From contig NW_008805066.1 in NCBI RefSeq assembly GCF_000004825.1, forward strand, positions 558,001 through 622,000: a stretch of 64,000 nt of DNA, written 5' to 3'. The notes beneath the pieces were generated by a model, which saw nothing but the letters and a program-made list of their open reading frames with translations, had not been told where the DNA came from and ran no database searches. The stretch comes from Heterostelium album PN500 (taxonomy: Eukaryota; Evosea; Eumycetozoa; Acytosteliales; Acytosteliaceae). Shown here piece by piece: positions 22,977 to 33,815 of this stretch (position 1 is its first letter; each line of letters begins with the position of its first letter). Both the position numbers and the translations under genes were made by a program.

Positions 22977-24420
22977 ATGGAAAATAATGTGACTACAACA
23001 ACAACAACAACTTCTACTACCACTACAGGTGATAGTACAAGTCAACAGCATCGATCATCATCATCACTGAAATTAGTAGAACAAAAGTTTAAAGGTCATA
23101 AGGATAGTGTCGTATTTGTTACTACTCATCTCAACAAACCAATACTTGCATCGTCTTCCGATGACTGTACAGTTAGACTATGGGACATAGATAGAGGTTC
23201 CGTTATTAAATGTATAAATAACTTTAATGGTGAACCTGTATGTATGATCATAATTATAAATATTCATCTGCTTTGCTTTAGTTTATTATAATTAGCTAAT
23301 TACTTACCAATTTTATTGCTATCTTTGTGATTCATTCTTATTCAGGTCAATAGTATTGCTTTCGATAAAGAAAACTTGATATATTGTGCACATTCCAATA
23401 AGATTACATGTTTCGATTTGAGAAACGACTCTTTGATATTGAAGGAGAGTGTCAATCAACTACAATTCAACACAGAGGAGATCAATCAAATAACATTCGA
23501 TTCTAAATTTCAATATATGGCATCGTGTGACGACTCTGGTGCAATCAAAATCATAGATATCCAAAAGAATAAACTATGTGAAACACTAAAGAAACATACA
23601 AACGTTTGTTCAAATGCATTATTTAGACCAAATTCAAAGAATGAATGTAAGTAGATATACTAAAGAGAGAGTAGAGAAAGAGAAATGATATGTTATGATT
23701 GTTGTCTTACTTTATAGTATGATTGTACAATCTTACTAACTAACTAACTAAACTTGTAAATAACAAAAATATAACATTAAAGTGATATCAGGTTCTTATG
23801 ATTATTGTGTTATTCAATGGGATTACTTGAAAGCAAAGTTGATTAGAAGAGAATCGTTCCAGCAAGCATCACATGTTCTGAGTGCAAAACAAAAGGAGAA
23901 ACAACAGAGACAAATATTGAACCCACCTTTTGTTCATAGTCTGGATCTTTCTCATGACGGCAAGCTGATGGCGATCGGTCTTGGCAGTGGTGATATCGCA
24001 ATCAACGATATTTCATCGTTTTCTACACATCTACTGTTGGACTCTGCACATAGTGCTCCACTCTCACAGGTTCATTTCCCAAGATTCAGTGGCAGTGCAG
24101 GTAGTCTAGATAACAGCAATAGTCATCTATTGTTATCAGCAGGTAATGATTCAAATATAATACTATGGGATATAGAAAAGAAGAAAGATCAACAACAACA
24201 GCAACAACAGACTTCAAATAAAAGTAAAAACAATAAACAATCAACAACACAAAAAGCAGAAGAAGCAGAAAAAGAAGATGCAGAAGAGGATCAAGAAAAG
24301 AGAATAAAAGCATGGACACAACACCACTCGATAGTCAATTGGTTAACAACAAGCAATAGATCTACATCCATTTACATTGCAGATACCTCAAACGATATCA
24401 CTGTACTGACAATACAATAA
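22977..24420 (+). CDS. wdr53: WDR53-like WD40 protein, probable DDB1-CUL4 associated factor
   Basis: Three exons (22977-23237, 23346-23646, 23783-24420) give 399 residues. I chose MENNV at 22977; the upstream in-frame ATG at 22866 would begin 9 bases after the DDB1 stop and add an AT-driven hydrophobic leader. WD units include FKGHKDSV...CTVRLWDIDRG, NQITFDSKFQYMASCDDSG, the run DDSGAIKIIDIQKNKLCETL, LISGSYDYCVIQWDYLKA, and LLLSAGNDSNIILWDIEKK. EEINQITF, DDSGAIKI, LKKHTNVCSNALFRP and LNPPFVHS match diagnostic WDR53 segments in order. Human WDR53 was reported among DDB1-CUL4-interacting WD40 proteins. A Gln/Lys/Glu-rich insert precedes the last repeat. Only 119 bases separate it from DDB1 on the same strand. 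Confidence 0.88.
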
Positions 24421-24684
24421 ATATAAATAAAAAAACATTAATATAAATTATTTTTTGAAAAATAGCCAGCTTTTTTATGCCACACCGACAAAACAAACAC
24501 AACATAAAACACACATAGATATTAAAAATATTTCAAATTATTTTTTTTATTTTTTTTATTTTTCTTTGACGTCAGTTAAAACAACAATAGGATTGTAATT
24601 ATTTAAAGTTCAATTATAAGAAAGTTTAAGTTTTATAATAATAAAAAGATTTGATTAGATTATATAGAATAGTATTTAATTAAA

Positions 24685-24750
24685 AAAGAAAAGAAAAGAA
24701 AATAAAATAAAATAAAATAAAATAAAATAAAATAAAATAAAATAAAAGAA
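24685..24750. repeat. AAAAT/AAAGA pentanucleotide microsatellite
   Basis: A run of AAGAA units passes into about eleven AAATA units. It lies between the WDR53 gene and the SPRING-like gene, just upstream of a duplicated 29-bp element. Confidence 0.85.
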
Positions 24751-24771
24751 AAAGTATAGGTAAACCCTTAG

Positions 24772-24855
24772 ATAACTACTAAAAGTAGTTAATAGAGTAG
24801 TTAAAGAGTAGTAGTTAGGTATTTAAATAACTACTAAAAGTAGTTAATAGAGTAG
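24772..24855. promoter_or_regulatory. Duplicated 29-bp element with internal dyad
   Basis: Two identical 29-base copies at 24772-24800 and 24827-24855 begin ATAACTACTAAAAGTAGTTA. Each contains the dyad AACTAC-TAAAA-GTAGTT, and the 26-base spacer carries another GTAGTAGTTAG motif. The second copy ends 46 bases before the ATG of the SPRING-like gene, so a promoter or 5' leader element is plausible. Confidence 0.5.
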
Positions 24856-24901
24856 CCAAAAGATTAGAGTTTAGATCATAGTAGTAGTTGGGTGATATTA
24901 G

Positions 24902-25753
24902 ATGAGATTGTCAATAAAGGTTGGATTATTGGCATTGGTGTTTCTGACGGCAACTATTATTCTACTGAGTATACTGCAGCTCGACCAGGCACCGACACTC
25001 AACCTCAACTTTAGAGAACGTAGTTCAACGCATCGTAGTATCAAGCCTTCTTTGACAATAGATTTCAAATGGGGTCCGACAGACCATTCTATCACCACAC
25101 CTCGGCTGACTTCAACAACAAACGCCGACACTCGAGGCCTAAATGACATATCTACACAGCCGACTACCACATCTTCTTCAGATGAGCAGAGCGCTTCAGC
25201 AGCAGCAACAGCAACAGCCACAGATCAACAAACCGCCACCCCCAACACTTCACCTTCACCCGATAAACTATCTAGTTCAGATAGTCAAAGAATTAAATGT
25301 AGAAATACCGTTCAAGGAACCAAATTTATAGCTGACGATCAAGGTTTTAATTGTCTAAGATCCGAAGTTGATAAAAATGGATGTTGTATAGTAAATAATA
25401 ATAATAATAATAGTAATAATAATAATAGTACAGATAATAATAATAATAATAAAATTAATCAATATAATAGCGATATATTTAAAAGATTCTCATGTTATGG
25501 ATGTTCAAACAAGTTTCATTGTTGTAATGAATACGAACTTTGTGTATCATGTTGCATGGGTAGCGATAAAGTGCCAATTTTGGAAGAGGTACTCGGTAGA
25601 ATGTTAGATAAAGGAATCAGTTCGAATTACTTGAGAAATCAATTCGAACTGTGTACCATGACTTGTCGGACATCATCTAGATCACTAATACATCAACGTG
25701 AATATATAGAGCCAGATTTAAAGTTTTGCTATGGCACAAAATTACCACCATAA
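24902..25753 (+). CDS. SPRING / C12orf49-like Golgi membrane protein
   Basis: Single exon, 283 residues. A short basic N-terminus and one hydrophobic segment (VGLLALVFLTATIILLSIL, residues 7-25) make a type II signal anchor. A Ser/Thr/Ala-rich stem follows to about residue 120. The C-terminal domain is cysteine-rich: CRNTVQG, FNCLRSEVDKNGCC, FSCYGC, FHCCNEYELCVSCCMG, NYLRNQFELCTMTCRTSSRS and KFCYG. These match the UPF0454 family, whose human member C12orf49 (SPRING) is a Golgi protein that licenses site-1 protease and SREBP signalling. An Asn-rich insert sits in one loop between cysteines. Whether dictyostelids use it for sterol signalling is not known; a role in activating a subtilisin-like Golgi protease is the reasonable inference. 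Confidence 0.85.
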   Translation: MRLSIKVGLLALVFLTATIILLSILQLDQAPTLNLNFRERSSTHRSIKPSLTIDFKWGPTDHSITTPRLTSTTNADTRGLNDISTQPTTTSSSDEQSASAAATATATDQQTATPNTSPSPDKLSSSDSQRIKCRNTVQGTKFIADDQGFNCLRSEVDKNGCCIVNNNNNNSNNNNSTDNNNNNKINQYNSDIFKRFSCYGCSNKFHCCNEYELCVSCCMGSDKVPILEEVLGRMLDKGISSNYLRNQFELCTMTCRTSSRSLIHQREYIEPDLKFCYGTKLPP

Positions 25754-25873
25754 CCTCAAATCGTAATAATAGACTACAATAGAATAGAATACAACATAAA
25801 CCATTTATTTTAGAAAATAAATTTTATTTATTATACAAATAACAACAGTTTCTTTTTTTTTTTTTTCCATTGG

Positions 25874-26392
25874 TTATGATGTCGGAGTCTTGGGTACTCT
25901 TAGAACTAGATGTATTGTAGATTGAGTTTGAAGTGATGAATTTGAAACAGTTCGATAGATATCCATTATTTTACCAGCAAATATCAATCGAATGTTTTTC
26001 TCTGGCTGATTTAACTTTTCTGCCAGTAGTTTGGTAACTGATTTCATCGATTGAGAATATGATATATTTTCAAGAGTTGTTATATCGCCATTCATCTGTC
26101 TGAAATTTAGTATGCAACTTCCATCTGGGCGGTAGTCTGATTTCTCTGAGACATAAAGGTGTTCGCCATTTCTGATATTCGATTGTTGAAGCGTATCATT
26201 GCAACTGCTATCGAGCACAACATCTGTGTCTTGAATGACTATACAGACATCACTTTTTTGTTCTCTATCAAAATTTGGAGCAAAACCAAGATTAGACAAA
26301 TGCTTGATCAGTTGCTTCACTGTACTTTGATCATCAAACTCTAGATTTTCAAATTTCTTTGTGCAGGCTTGAAGATGTAAAGTTATCTTCAT
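25874..26392 (-). CDS. Tandem ubiquitin-like-domain protein
   Basis: Single exon, 172 residues. The first half (MKITLHLQACTKKFENLEF, ending NIRNGEHLYVSEK) has the beta-grasp pattern of a diverged ubiquitin-like fold. The second half (SCILNFRQMNGDITTLENI, VTKLLAEKLNQPEKNIRLIF, AGKIMDIYRT, STIHLVLRV) is clearer and ends like ubiquitin's STLHLVLR. It lacks a C-terminal GlyGly and ends KTPTS, so it is not a conjugated modifier unless processed. It more likely acts as a fixed ubiquitin-like adaptor that binds ubiquitin receptors or the proteasome. It lies 290 bp downstream of the HRD1 gene on the same strand and convergent with the SPRING-like gene. Confidence 0.7.
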   Translation of the reverse strand: MKITLHLQACTKKFENLEFDDQSTVKQLIKHLSNLGFAPNFDREQKSDVCIVIQDTDVVLDSSCNDTLQQSNIRNGEHLYVSEKSDYRPDGSCILNFRQMNGDITTLENISYSQSMKSVTKLLAEKLNQPEKNIRLIFAGKIMDIYRTVSNSSLQTQSTIHLVLRVPKTPTS

Positions 26393-26681
26393 TGTTTGAA
26401 TGTGTTTGTTTTTAATTAATCAAAAATATAAAATGATTCATCTAAACGAAAATTTCCTAATCACTTTAGCCTTTTTTGGAATTAATAAAGAAAATTTTTG
26501 TAAAAAACAAAGAAGATCTTTTGCCAAAATATGATAAATTTTTTTTCCATTATTGTGGTGTTATCTTGTCTTTGATTAAATAATAATAATAATTTCCAAA
26601 TATTGATTTATAAATCGGTTTGCAATTATGTTAGTGTCCCAAAAAACCGGGATGATTGAATAAAATCTATATTTTATTATT

Positions 26682-28829
26682 TTAATAATAATCTCTTTGA
26701 GATTCCGAATTATTCCTATCTCTATGAGACATTGCTCTTCTCTTTAGTTGTTTCTTAAAGTCATCTTCCAGATTATCATCATTTTCTTCTACGTTTTGCT
26801 CACTGCTGATTTGAATCGAGACATCTTTTTCGTTTGGTGACTCACTTTCAATATTATCTTTACTGTCAGATACTTGTATCTCCTCTTCAGCTTCTTTGGT
26901 CTCATTTTCCAAGTTGTCGGTAGTGGTCGATTCAACCTCGGTTGTTGTAGACTTTTCTGAACTTGGTGTTATTATATCGTTATTATTTTGTGGTTGCTGT
27001 TGTTGTTGTTGGTCGACAGTTGTAAAATTTCTATAATGCAATTGTAATTGAGCAGATAGAATATTGGTTTGTTGTTGGAGATAAATAAGATGTTGTTGAA
27101 TGAAATGTAAATGCTCAATTGGATTATATTGTTGATGTTGATGTTGTTGTTGTTGCTCTCCTTGTTGTGGAATAGTTGTATCATTTTGTGTTTGTGTTTG
27201 TGTTTGTGGTTGAGTTTGAACATGAACTTGTTGTACATTATTTTGTACAGGTATTTGTCTAATATGAATTTGAGCATGTCCTTGTTGTTGTTGTTGCATC
27301 TCAATCTGTCTGAATCTTTGAAGTAACTCCTGTAGATTATGCATATGTTGTCCAAGTGGTTGTTGTTGTTGTTGTTGTTGTTGTGGCTGCGCATGTGCAT
27401 GATTGTTGTTAGCGGCAACGGCTGGAGCGGGTTGTGCTGGGACTTGTTGTGCAGCAGCAACTGGGACTTGTTGTTGTTGTTGTGGTTGTGGTTGTGGCTG
27501 TGGCTGTGGTTGGGCAGCAGCAGCGGCAGCAGCAACAGGGTCAATAAGTACATCTGCTCTGCAGATTGGACAGGATTGCTGTCTCTCCAACCAAGAACGC
27601 AAACAACTCATATGCAAGATGTGACCACATGGCAACTTCTTACCGACTGTCATATCCTCTCTGCAAACAATGCATATTCTATCGGTGTTGTTCAGCTCTG
27701 CTTCAGTGGCATCTGGGAATCTCTCATTGGTAATGTTTCTATATTTCTTGATATCGTTGAATCTTCTTACTGATGTTCTCAATGAAATGAATATCTGTCT
27801 GATAATATGAATTGGTAGACCTACAATACAATGAATGATTGATAAGTTAGGTCACGATGAGATTTGAATTAGAAACAAATAATTTATTCAACTTACCATA
27901 GTAAACAAGAGTGACACCAAAGAACACTAAATAAAGGATGGCTTTGCATGTCTCTGTTGCGAATTCGAGATATAAGATGTAGAGACCCTTGTTATCCCAT
28001 CGACCTTCTCTCTTGATACCCTCTATATTTATAAATAATGTAATCAATGTAGATAAAACAGTAACAAGTAATAATCCAAACTAAATATATAATATATACA
28101 ATTATTTCATAAACGATTATTAATAATCAATAAAAATTTGATTCACAATTTACAATTTTTAAACATACCTCTAAACCAAATAATAACATAACATTCGGAC
28201 CATCTTTAATAAGTGATGACGCAGCAAAGTAAATGAATAACATATCACCAATCAACAACAGCAGTAACAATGCAACCAATCTTATGTGATTAATGAAGTT
28301 ATATGGTGTATGTTCAATCTATAATTAAAAAAAGTCAGTCATAGTTGGTGTTTGTTAAATATCATTGATTATAAGACATACATATTCTACACGATTTTTT
28401 GTTAACCAATGGAAAACTTGGAAGAATAATAACAATAGAAATAGGAATATAAATTGTGCATTGAAATGATCTCGGAATATAGTAAGCGCCAGAATTGTAT
28501 CTGTAATCGATGATTTCAATCTATCATTTAAGTACTAAAATAATAATAATCGATCGTTAATAATGAATAAACATGTTGAAACAATTGGAATGATTGATAG
28601 ATACCTCTGCTTCACGTTCTTGTACACGATCTAAATAGATATAAACAACTAATTTACCAAGAAAGTATGCCATCACCACCAACATATTGGCAAAGATCAA
28701 AAGAGAATGCTTTGCAGTGGCAAGATATACACCGGCTGGATAGAATTGTTTATATTTACTGAATGCATGGTATATAATACCTATGGTTAATGCCGTAGTA
28801 ATCAGCCCATATCTAAGTGAAATTCTCAT
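26682..28829 (-). CDS. hrd1: HRD1/synoviolin ER-associated E3 ubiquitin ligase
   Basis: Five exons run from MRISLRYGLITTALTIGIIY (28605-28829) through three short membrane-rich exons (about 28384-28533, 28170-28319 and 27896-28082) to the large exon ending at 26682. The N-terminal half has about six hydrophobic segments. The RING-H2 domain follows: CIVCREDM, LPCGHILHMSCLRSWLERQQ and CPICRADV, in the C3H2C3 order with the spacing of HRD1/SYVN1. SVRRFNDIKKYRNITNERFP just before the RING is also HRD1-like. HRD1 ubiquitinates misfolded proteins leaving the ER. The C-terminal 270 residues are Gln, Ala-Pro and Glu-rich, longer and more repetitive than in other lineages. The antisense open frames over this region are shadows of the CAA repeats. 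Confidence 0.92.
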
Positions 28830-29283
28830 TTTTTAAAACCAATCTATCTATCTATCTATATTTCTTTTTATATTATCTATACTATATCTATATCTATATC
28901 TATATATATATATTTTTTTATTTATTTTTTAAAAAATAGTTTAAATTTACATAAATTATTATTATACAAAAAAAAATGAACAAACTACTATAAACTATAT
29001 TATAATTATATTTTATTCTGAATATCTAAATATTTAATTAATATAAGTACAGGTAATAAGTAATTATTTTATCTTTGAACAACAGCATGAAAAAAAAAAA
29101 AAAAAAAAAAAGTTTTAAAAATTTAAAAAAAATGGTGGTGAGTCATCTGATTGTTGTTGAGGATTTAAATTGGCAACTTTAACTTAATTTAAACAAATAT
29201 CATTATAATATATATTTTCAGAAAATTCTTCCGTTTTTCAATAGTAAATCTTTAATTTATCTATTTATTTATTAATCAATTGA
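28830..29283. other. Intergenic between the HRD1 and kinesin genes
   Basis: Upstream of the HRD1 start there are TATCTA repeats (about 28845-28910), then A/T-rich DNA with a long A run at about 29091-29111. It holds the HRD1 promoter and the 3' end of the kinesin gene. No gene is seen. Confidence 0.5.
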
Positions 29284-32200
29284 TTATTCATCATAATCTT
29301 CATCTTCATTGTCATTGTCTAATCTTGTGGCATTGTGGAATGATTTTTCTAGTTCACTTATTTGTGAGATGATATGCAAGTTGTTGGATATTGCTTGTTG
29401 TGATGTATTATTTATATTATTGCTAGTGTTGTTTCCAGTGGTTGATATATTATTACTATTATTTAAACTATAGTAGGTTGTATTGTTGCTATTTAACGTA
29501 TTATCCAAATCATTTAAATTCAATGACGATCTTTCTTTACTGTTATTAAATGAATCACCTGTGATTCTAGAGATATCATTTAAACTGTTGTTGTTGTTGT
29601 TGCTGCCGTCATCTTTTGCTTGTTCTTCTTCATCTTCTTTTTCATATGGATTCTTTTTGATTTCTATCTTACTATAATCAAATTCCTCCTCCACCTCTGC
29701 TGTTGGTTTGGGTGTGTAATCTACATCTTCATCGTCACTCGATATCACAATGACTTCAGACTCATCGATATAGTCTGGTTCCACTCTGAATCTCTTTAGC
29801 TTTGTATTGAGATTAGCGTTATCTTGATTTAATAATGTTATTCTAAATTGATATTCTTCTAATTTATCCATCTATATTTAATATATATGTATTTTAATTA
29901 GTATTATTTTTATGAGTATAATATGTATATTGTAATATAATTATTATAATTACCATATCATCATAATCATCTTTAAGTGTATTGTATTTATCTATCCAAT
30001 GTTGTGTTGGTGTTGGTGGTGCGAGTAACTTGACCTGTAGTTGCAATATTTCAGATTTAAGTATTTTAATATTCTGATTGTATTCATCTCTGATCTCCAT
30101 CGATAGTTTCTCTTGTTGGTCTTCGAATTGTTGCAGCATCTTTGATTTTGTGTTGATGATAGCAGTCTCCAGAGAATTGTACAACTCTGTATATTGTAAT
30201 TCATTGCTAGCCAACTGTTGAACATTGACTTCGTATCGAGCCGAAAGATCCAATAATTGTTGTTTATATGAAGCTGACATCTCTTTAAAATCTATCATTT
30301 GATTATTAATCTTATTACCCTATTTTCAAATATAAAAAAGTTTGTTAGTAAAGTAATAAACATTATTATATAAAGGTAGTTTGAATCATACCAAATATTT
30401 AATCTCTTTCTCCATTTGTAATTTATCATTATTCAATTTATCAATTTCTTCTTCTTTCTTTTGTACACATATTCTTATCTTTTCATCTATATTATTATTA
30501 TTATTGGTATTGTTGTTGTTACTACTATCATTATTAGTTGATGGTACTAATAGATTTAACTTGTCAACTTCAACAGATAACATATCGTTTACTTCTTGTA
30601 ATTCATTATTCTCTTCTTCAAACTATAATAAATAGTTATATTAGTATTTAATTATATCTATAGATCTATTTGATATTATTACTTACAGATTGTATTAATC
30701 TATCTTTCTTTTCTAATTGTTCTCTCAATTCATTTAATTGTTGATTTAATTGATCTATTTGTTGTTCATTATTATTATTATTATTATTGTTATTGGGATT
30801 TGTTAATAGTTCTTCTGGTAAATTAAATTTAATTGGTTGTTTATCCTCATCCTCTTCTGATTGTTGTCGTTTTTGTGGTGTTTGTTGTTCTCTAAGTGGT
30901 GTCGATATGAATACTTCAGTCATCTTTTGAGAAGATAATCTAACCGATTCTAAATCCAATCTTAACTGATTAATCTCTTCATTCTTCTCGAATAACTCTG
31001 AGAGTAATTTGATCCTTGAATTCTTCATCTCATTATTCTCCAATTCCAACTTTGTTAAACCATCAGTCAACTCTTTAATCATATTATTATTATTATTTGT
31101 ATTCTTTTCATTTAATTGACCAGAGTATGCTGTTTTCATCATCTATAATATTATATTTATATTTATATTATTATTTGATTAATTAGTCTTAATATACTTG
31201 TAAAAAATTAAAATACATACTTTAATTACATGATCATTTGATTCTTTCATTTTCTTAAACTCTTTATCATGTTCAATATGAATATTCAATAGTTCTTTTT
31301 GGCTAGATTCATTTGATTCTCTTAAAGTCTGTATCTCTGATTCTAACTGAATATTGTGTGCATGTAAACTTTGATATTGTTGTTGCATTTCTTTCTTCTC
31401 TTGTTCCCATTGTCTTGTCTGGCTATCCAATGTCTCTTGAATTCTCTGTCTCTCTAAATATTGTGGTGTAGAAGGTGTATTTATACTTTTATAAGGTGAT
31501 TGATATTCATATCTTTGTTGTTGTTGTTGTTGTTGTTCTTGTTGTTGTATCTCTTCTTCTTCTTCTTGTTGTTGTTGTTGTAGATCATTATTATTATTAT
31601 AATATTCACCATCTTGTTCATCTCTTAATAGCCTATCATATTTCTCATTCATTAGATTTCTTACCTCCGATATCAATTCATTGATCTGTTGTTTGAGGTT
31701 GGCAATCTGATCTTCGTAGCTGTCTTTACCTTCGCTAAATGACATCTCGTAGGACTTGAGAATGTCGCGTAGCTCCAGGTTCTCAACGACGTAACGCGTC
31801 AGTTCAGGATGTAGTCGTACCTGTTGTCTGAGCTCGACAATCTCTTCACGCAACTCCTCTTCCACGGTGGAGTACAACACACCACCCTGCTTGCCCTCCA
31901 ATCTCGAGATGTGCGACTCTCTCAACTTCAAAACAAATTTGTTCGACTGCAAGAAATGATCTTTCTTCTCACAGAGCAACTTCAGAGAGCGTCGTGCCTG
32001 CTCCGTCTTTTGGAGTTGCAGCAACGCCGATTCCTCTCGCTCCAACGAACGTGAGAGCAACACTTCCAAATGGTGTATTCTCATCTCGTACGGTTGCAAC
32101 TGTGGATCGACAGTCAGAACCTGTGATTCCAATGGAATCGGTATGATACTGCCACCAACTTTGTGAATGTCACCACCACCGCCAGCAGCAGTAGCAGCAT

Positions 32201-33573
32201 TTCTCCATCTGAACAACTCTTCCTTTAGCTTTCTAATCTCCATTTGTAACAATGTAACATTACCAGATGCTTCTTCATTGACAATCGCCATATTCCTAAT
32301 GTTCTTTGCTCTCTGAGCGAATTGAAGAGTCGACAATGATTCACCGTAATACAACTCACTAGGTGAAACTGTTGCAATAATATATGTTTTACTATTTCCA
32401 CCTAATGAATCCTAGGTTTATCAGCAATATCAATAACAAATTAGTTTGATATAATGAAAATGATAATTATTAAGAATATAGATTTACCTTGAGTAGAAAT
32501 GTTAACTTTGAATCACGATATTGTACATGTCTTGGTTTTCCATTGGCCAAGTCAACAAGAGAACGAATTACATTGCCAAGACAAGATAATGATTTATTTA
32601 TACTTCCAGCTTCTTTCAATCTCGTACCTGCCGCTTCGGTACTCTTTTGTCTCTCAGAACCTGCAAGATCAATTAAACTCAATCTTGAATATTTATTCTT
32701 TGTCAATCCATCTTTTGTTTGTTTCTATTAATTATTATTATATTTGTGTAAAAGGTTAGTTAACTACTACCTTATATTCATTATAAATACAATACAAACA
32801 GTTGATTCTAAATTAATAGTTAAAACAGAATGTGAACGTGATGAATTTGAATTCATAGCAGTCTCTGCAACGTGTCTGTTTGCTATACCAATCTCTAGTA
32901 ATTCCATTGCGGTTTGAGTGTCGGTGATCTCTATCTCGCGTAGACCCTCCACATAGATGCCTTTCTTGATATCCTCTCTTATAGAGAGATTCGGTGAGGT
33001 ATCGACGAACAAATCCATGATCTGTTCATTGTAAATCTCCAAGAATGATAATGTACATTTATAACTTTGTAATCTATTGTCTTCTTCATTGTTATTATTA
33101 TCATTACTATCATCTTCATAGCTATTATTTATAGATGATGATTGATTATTATTTAAAGTTGTAAATAAATGTTGAAATGTTCTTGGTATTAAACCATTTT
33201 GATCGGATTGATTTACATCGCCACCACCCATGATAGTGTAGGATTTACCACTGCCAGTCTGACCGTATGCAAAGATACAAGCGTTGTAACCACCGATGAA
33301 AGAATCTACCAATGGTCTTGCAACGCTATCAAACAGTTGTTCTTGTGTGGTATGTTCATCTGCAACATAGTCGAAAGCAAACAGCTTTGGGTCTGGTTTG
33401 GCATTGATCATAATCGCATTTTGTGATGGTAGAGCAGTTAAACATGTATTCCTTCCCACTTCATTACTTCCAAGTAAACCTCTTGCTCTGACACACACCT
33501 TTACATTATCATTCACCACACCACTATCATTTTCATGATATACCATATTTATGATTTGATTTTGATCCTTCAA
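29284..33573 (-). CDS. Kinesin-12 (Kif15-like) motor protein
   Basis: Multi-exon gene read from 33573 to 29284. The N-terminal motor has [11 protein letters not shown], the P-loop [19 protein letters not shown] (switch I) and [12 protein letters not shown] (switch II). The block [15 protein letters not shown], then [18 protein letters not shown] and [20 protein letters not shown], with [16 protein letters not shown] in the neck, is typical of KIF15/kinesin-12. The rest is a long coiled coil with Gln and Asn runs, spread over exons near 31242-32397, 30690-31142, 30386-30620, 29950-30319 and 29284-29871, ending acidic ([11 protein letters not shown]). Kinesin-12 motors are plus-end-directed and support the mitotic spindle. 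D. discoideum Kif12 may be the counterpart, but I am not certain. The first motor intron uses a GTTTGT donor; the frame across it restores the motor sequence. Confidence 0.88.
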
Positions 33574-33815
33574 ATATGTTAAATTTTTTTCAATGATAAA
33601 AAATAAATGTGTAACAAAAATAGTTCGAATAACACAATTTGTTTGTGATGTCTTTTTTTTTTACAAAAAATTTGGTTTTTTTAATTTAATAATTGATCTC
33701 TGTTTCTTTCTTTATACAACTCACTCTCATTCAATATATAATCTTTATTTTAAGTGTTAATTATATAATGTAATTATAGAAGTACATTCTTTATTAAAAG
33801 TATTGGAATTAATTC

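Noticed and set aside
27111-27773. Plus-strand Leu/Cys/Ala-rich frames opposite HRD1
   Set aside because: They arise from the complement of CAA/CAG and GCT repeats in the HRD1 tail and have no domain.
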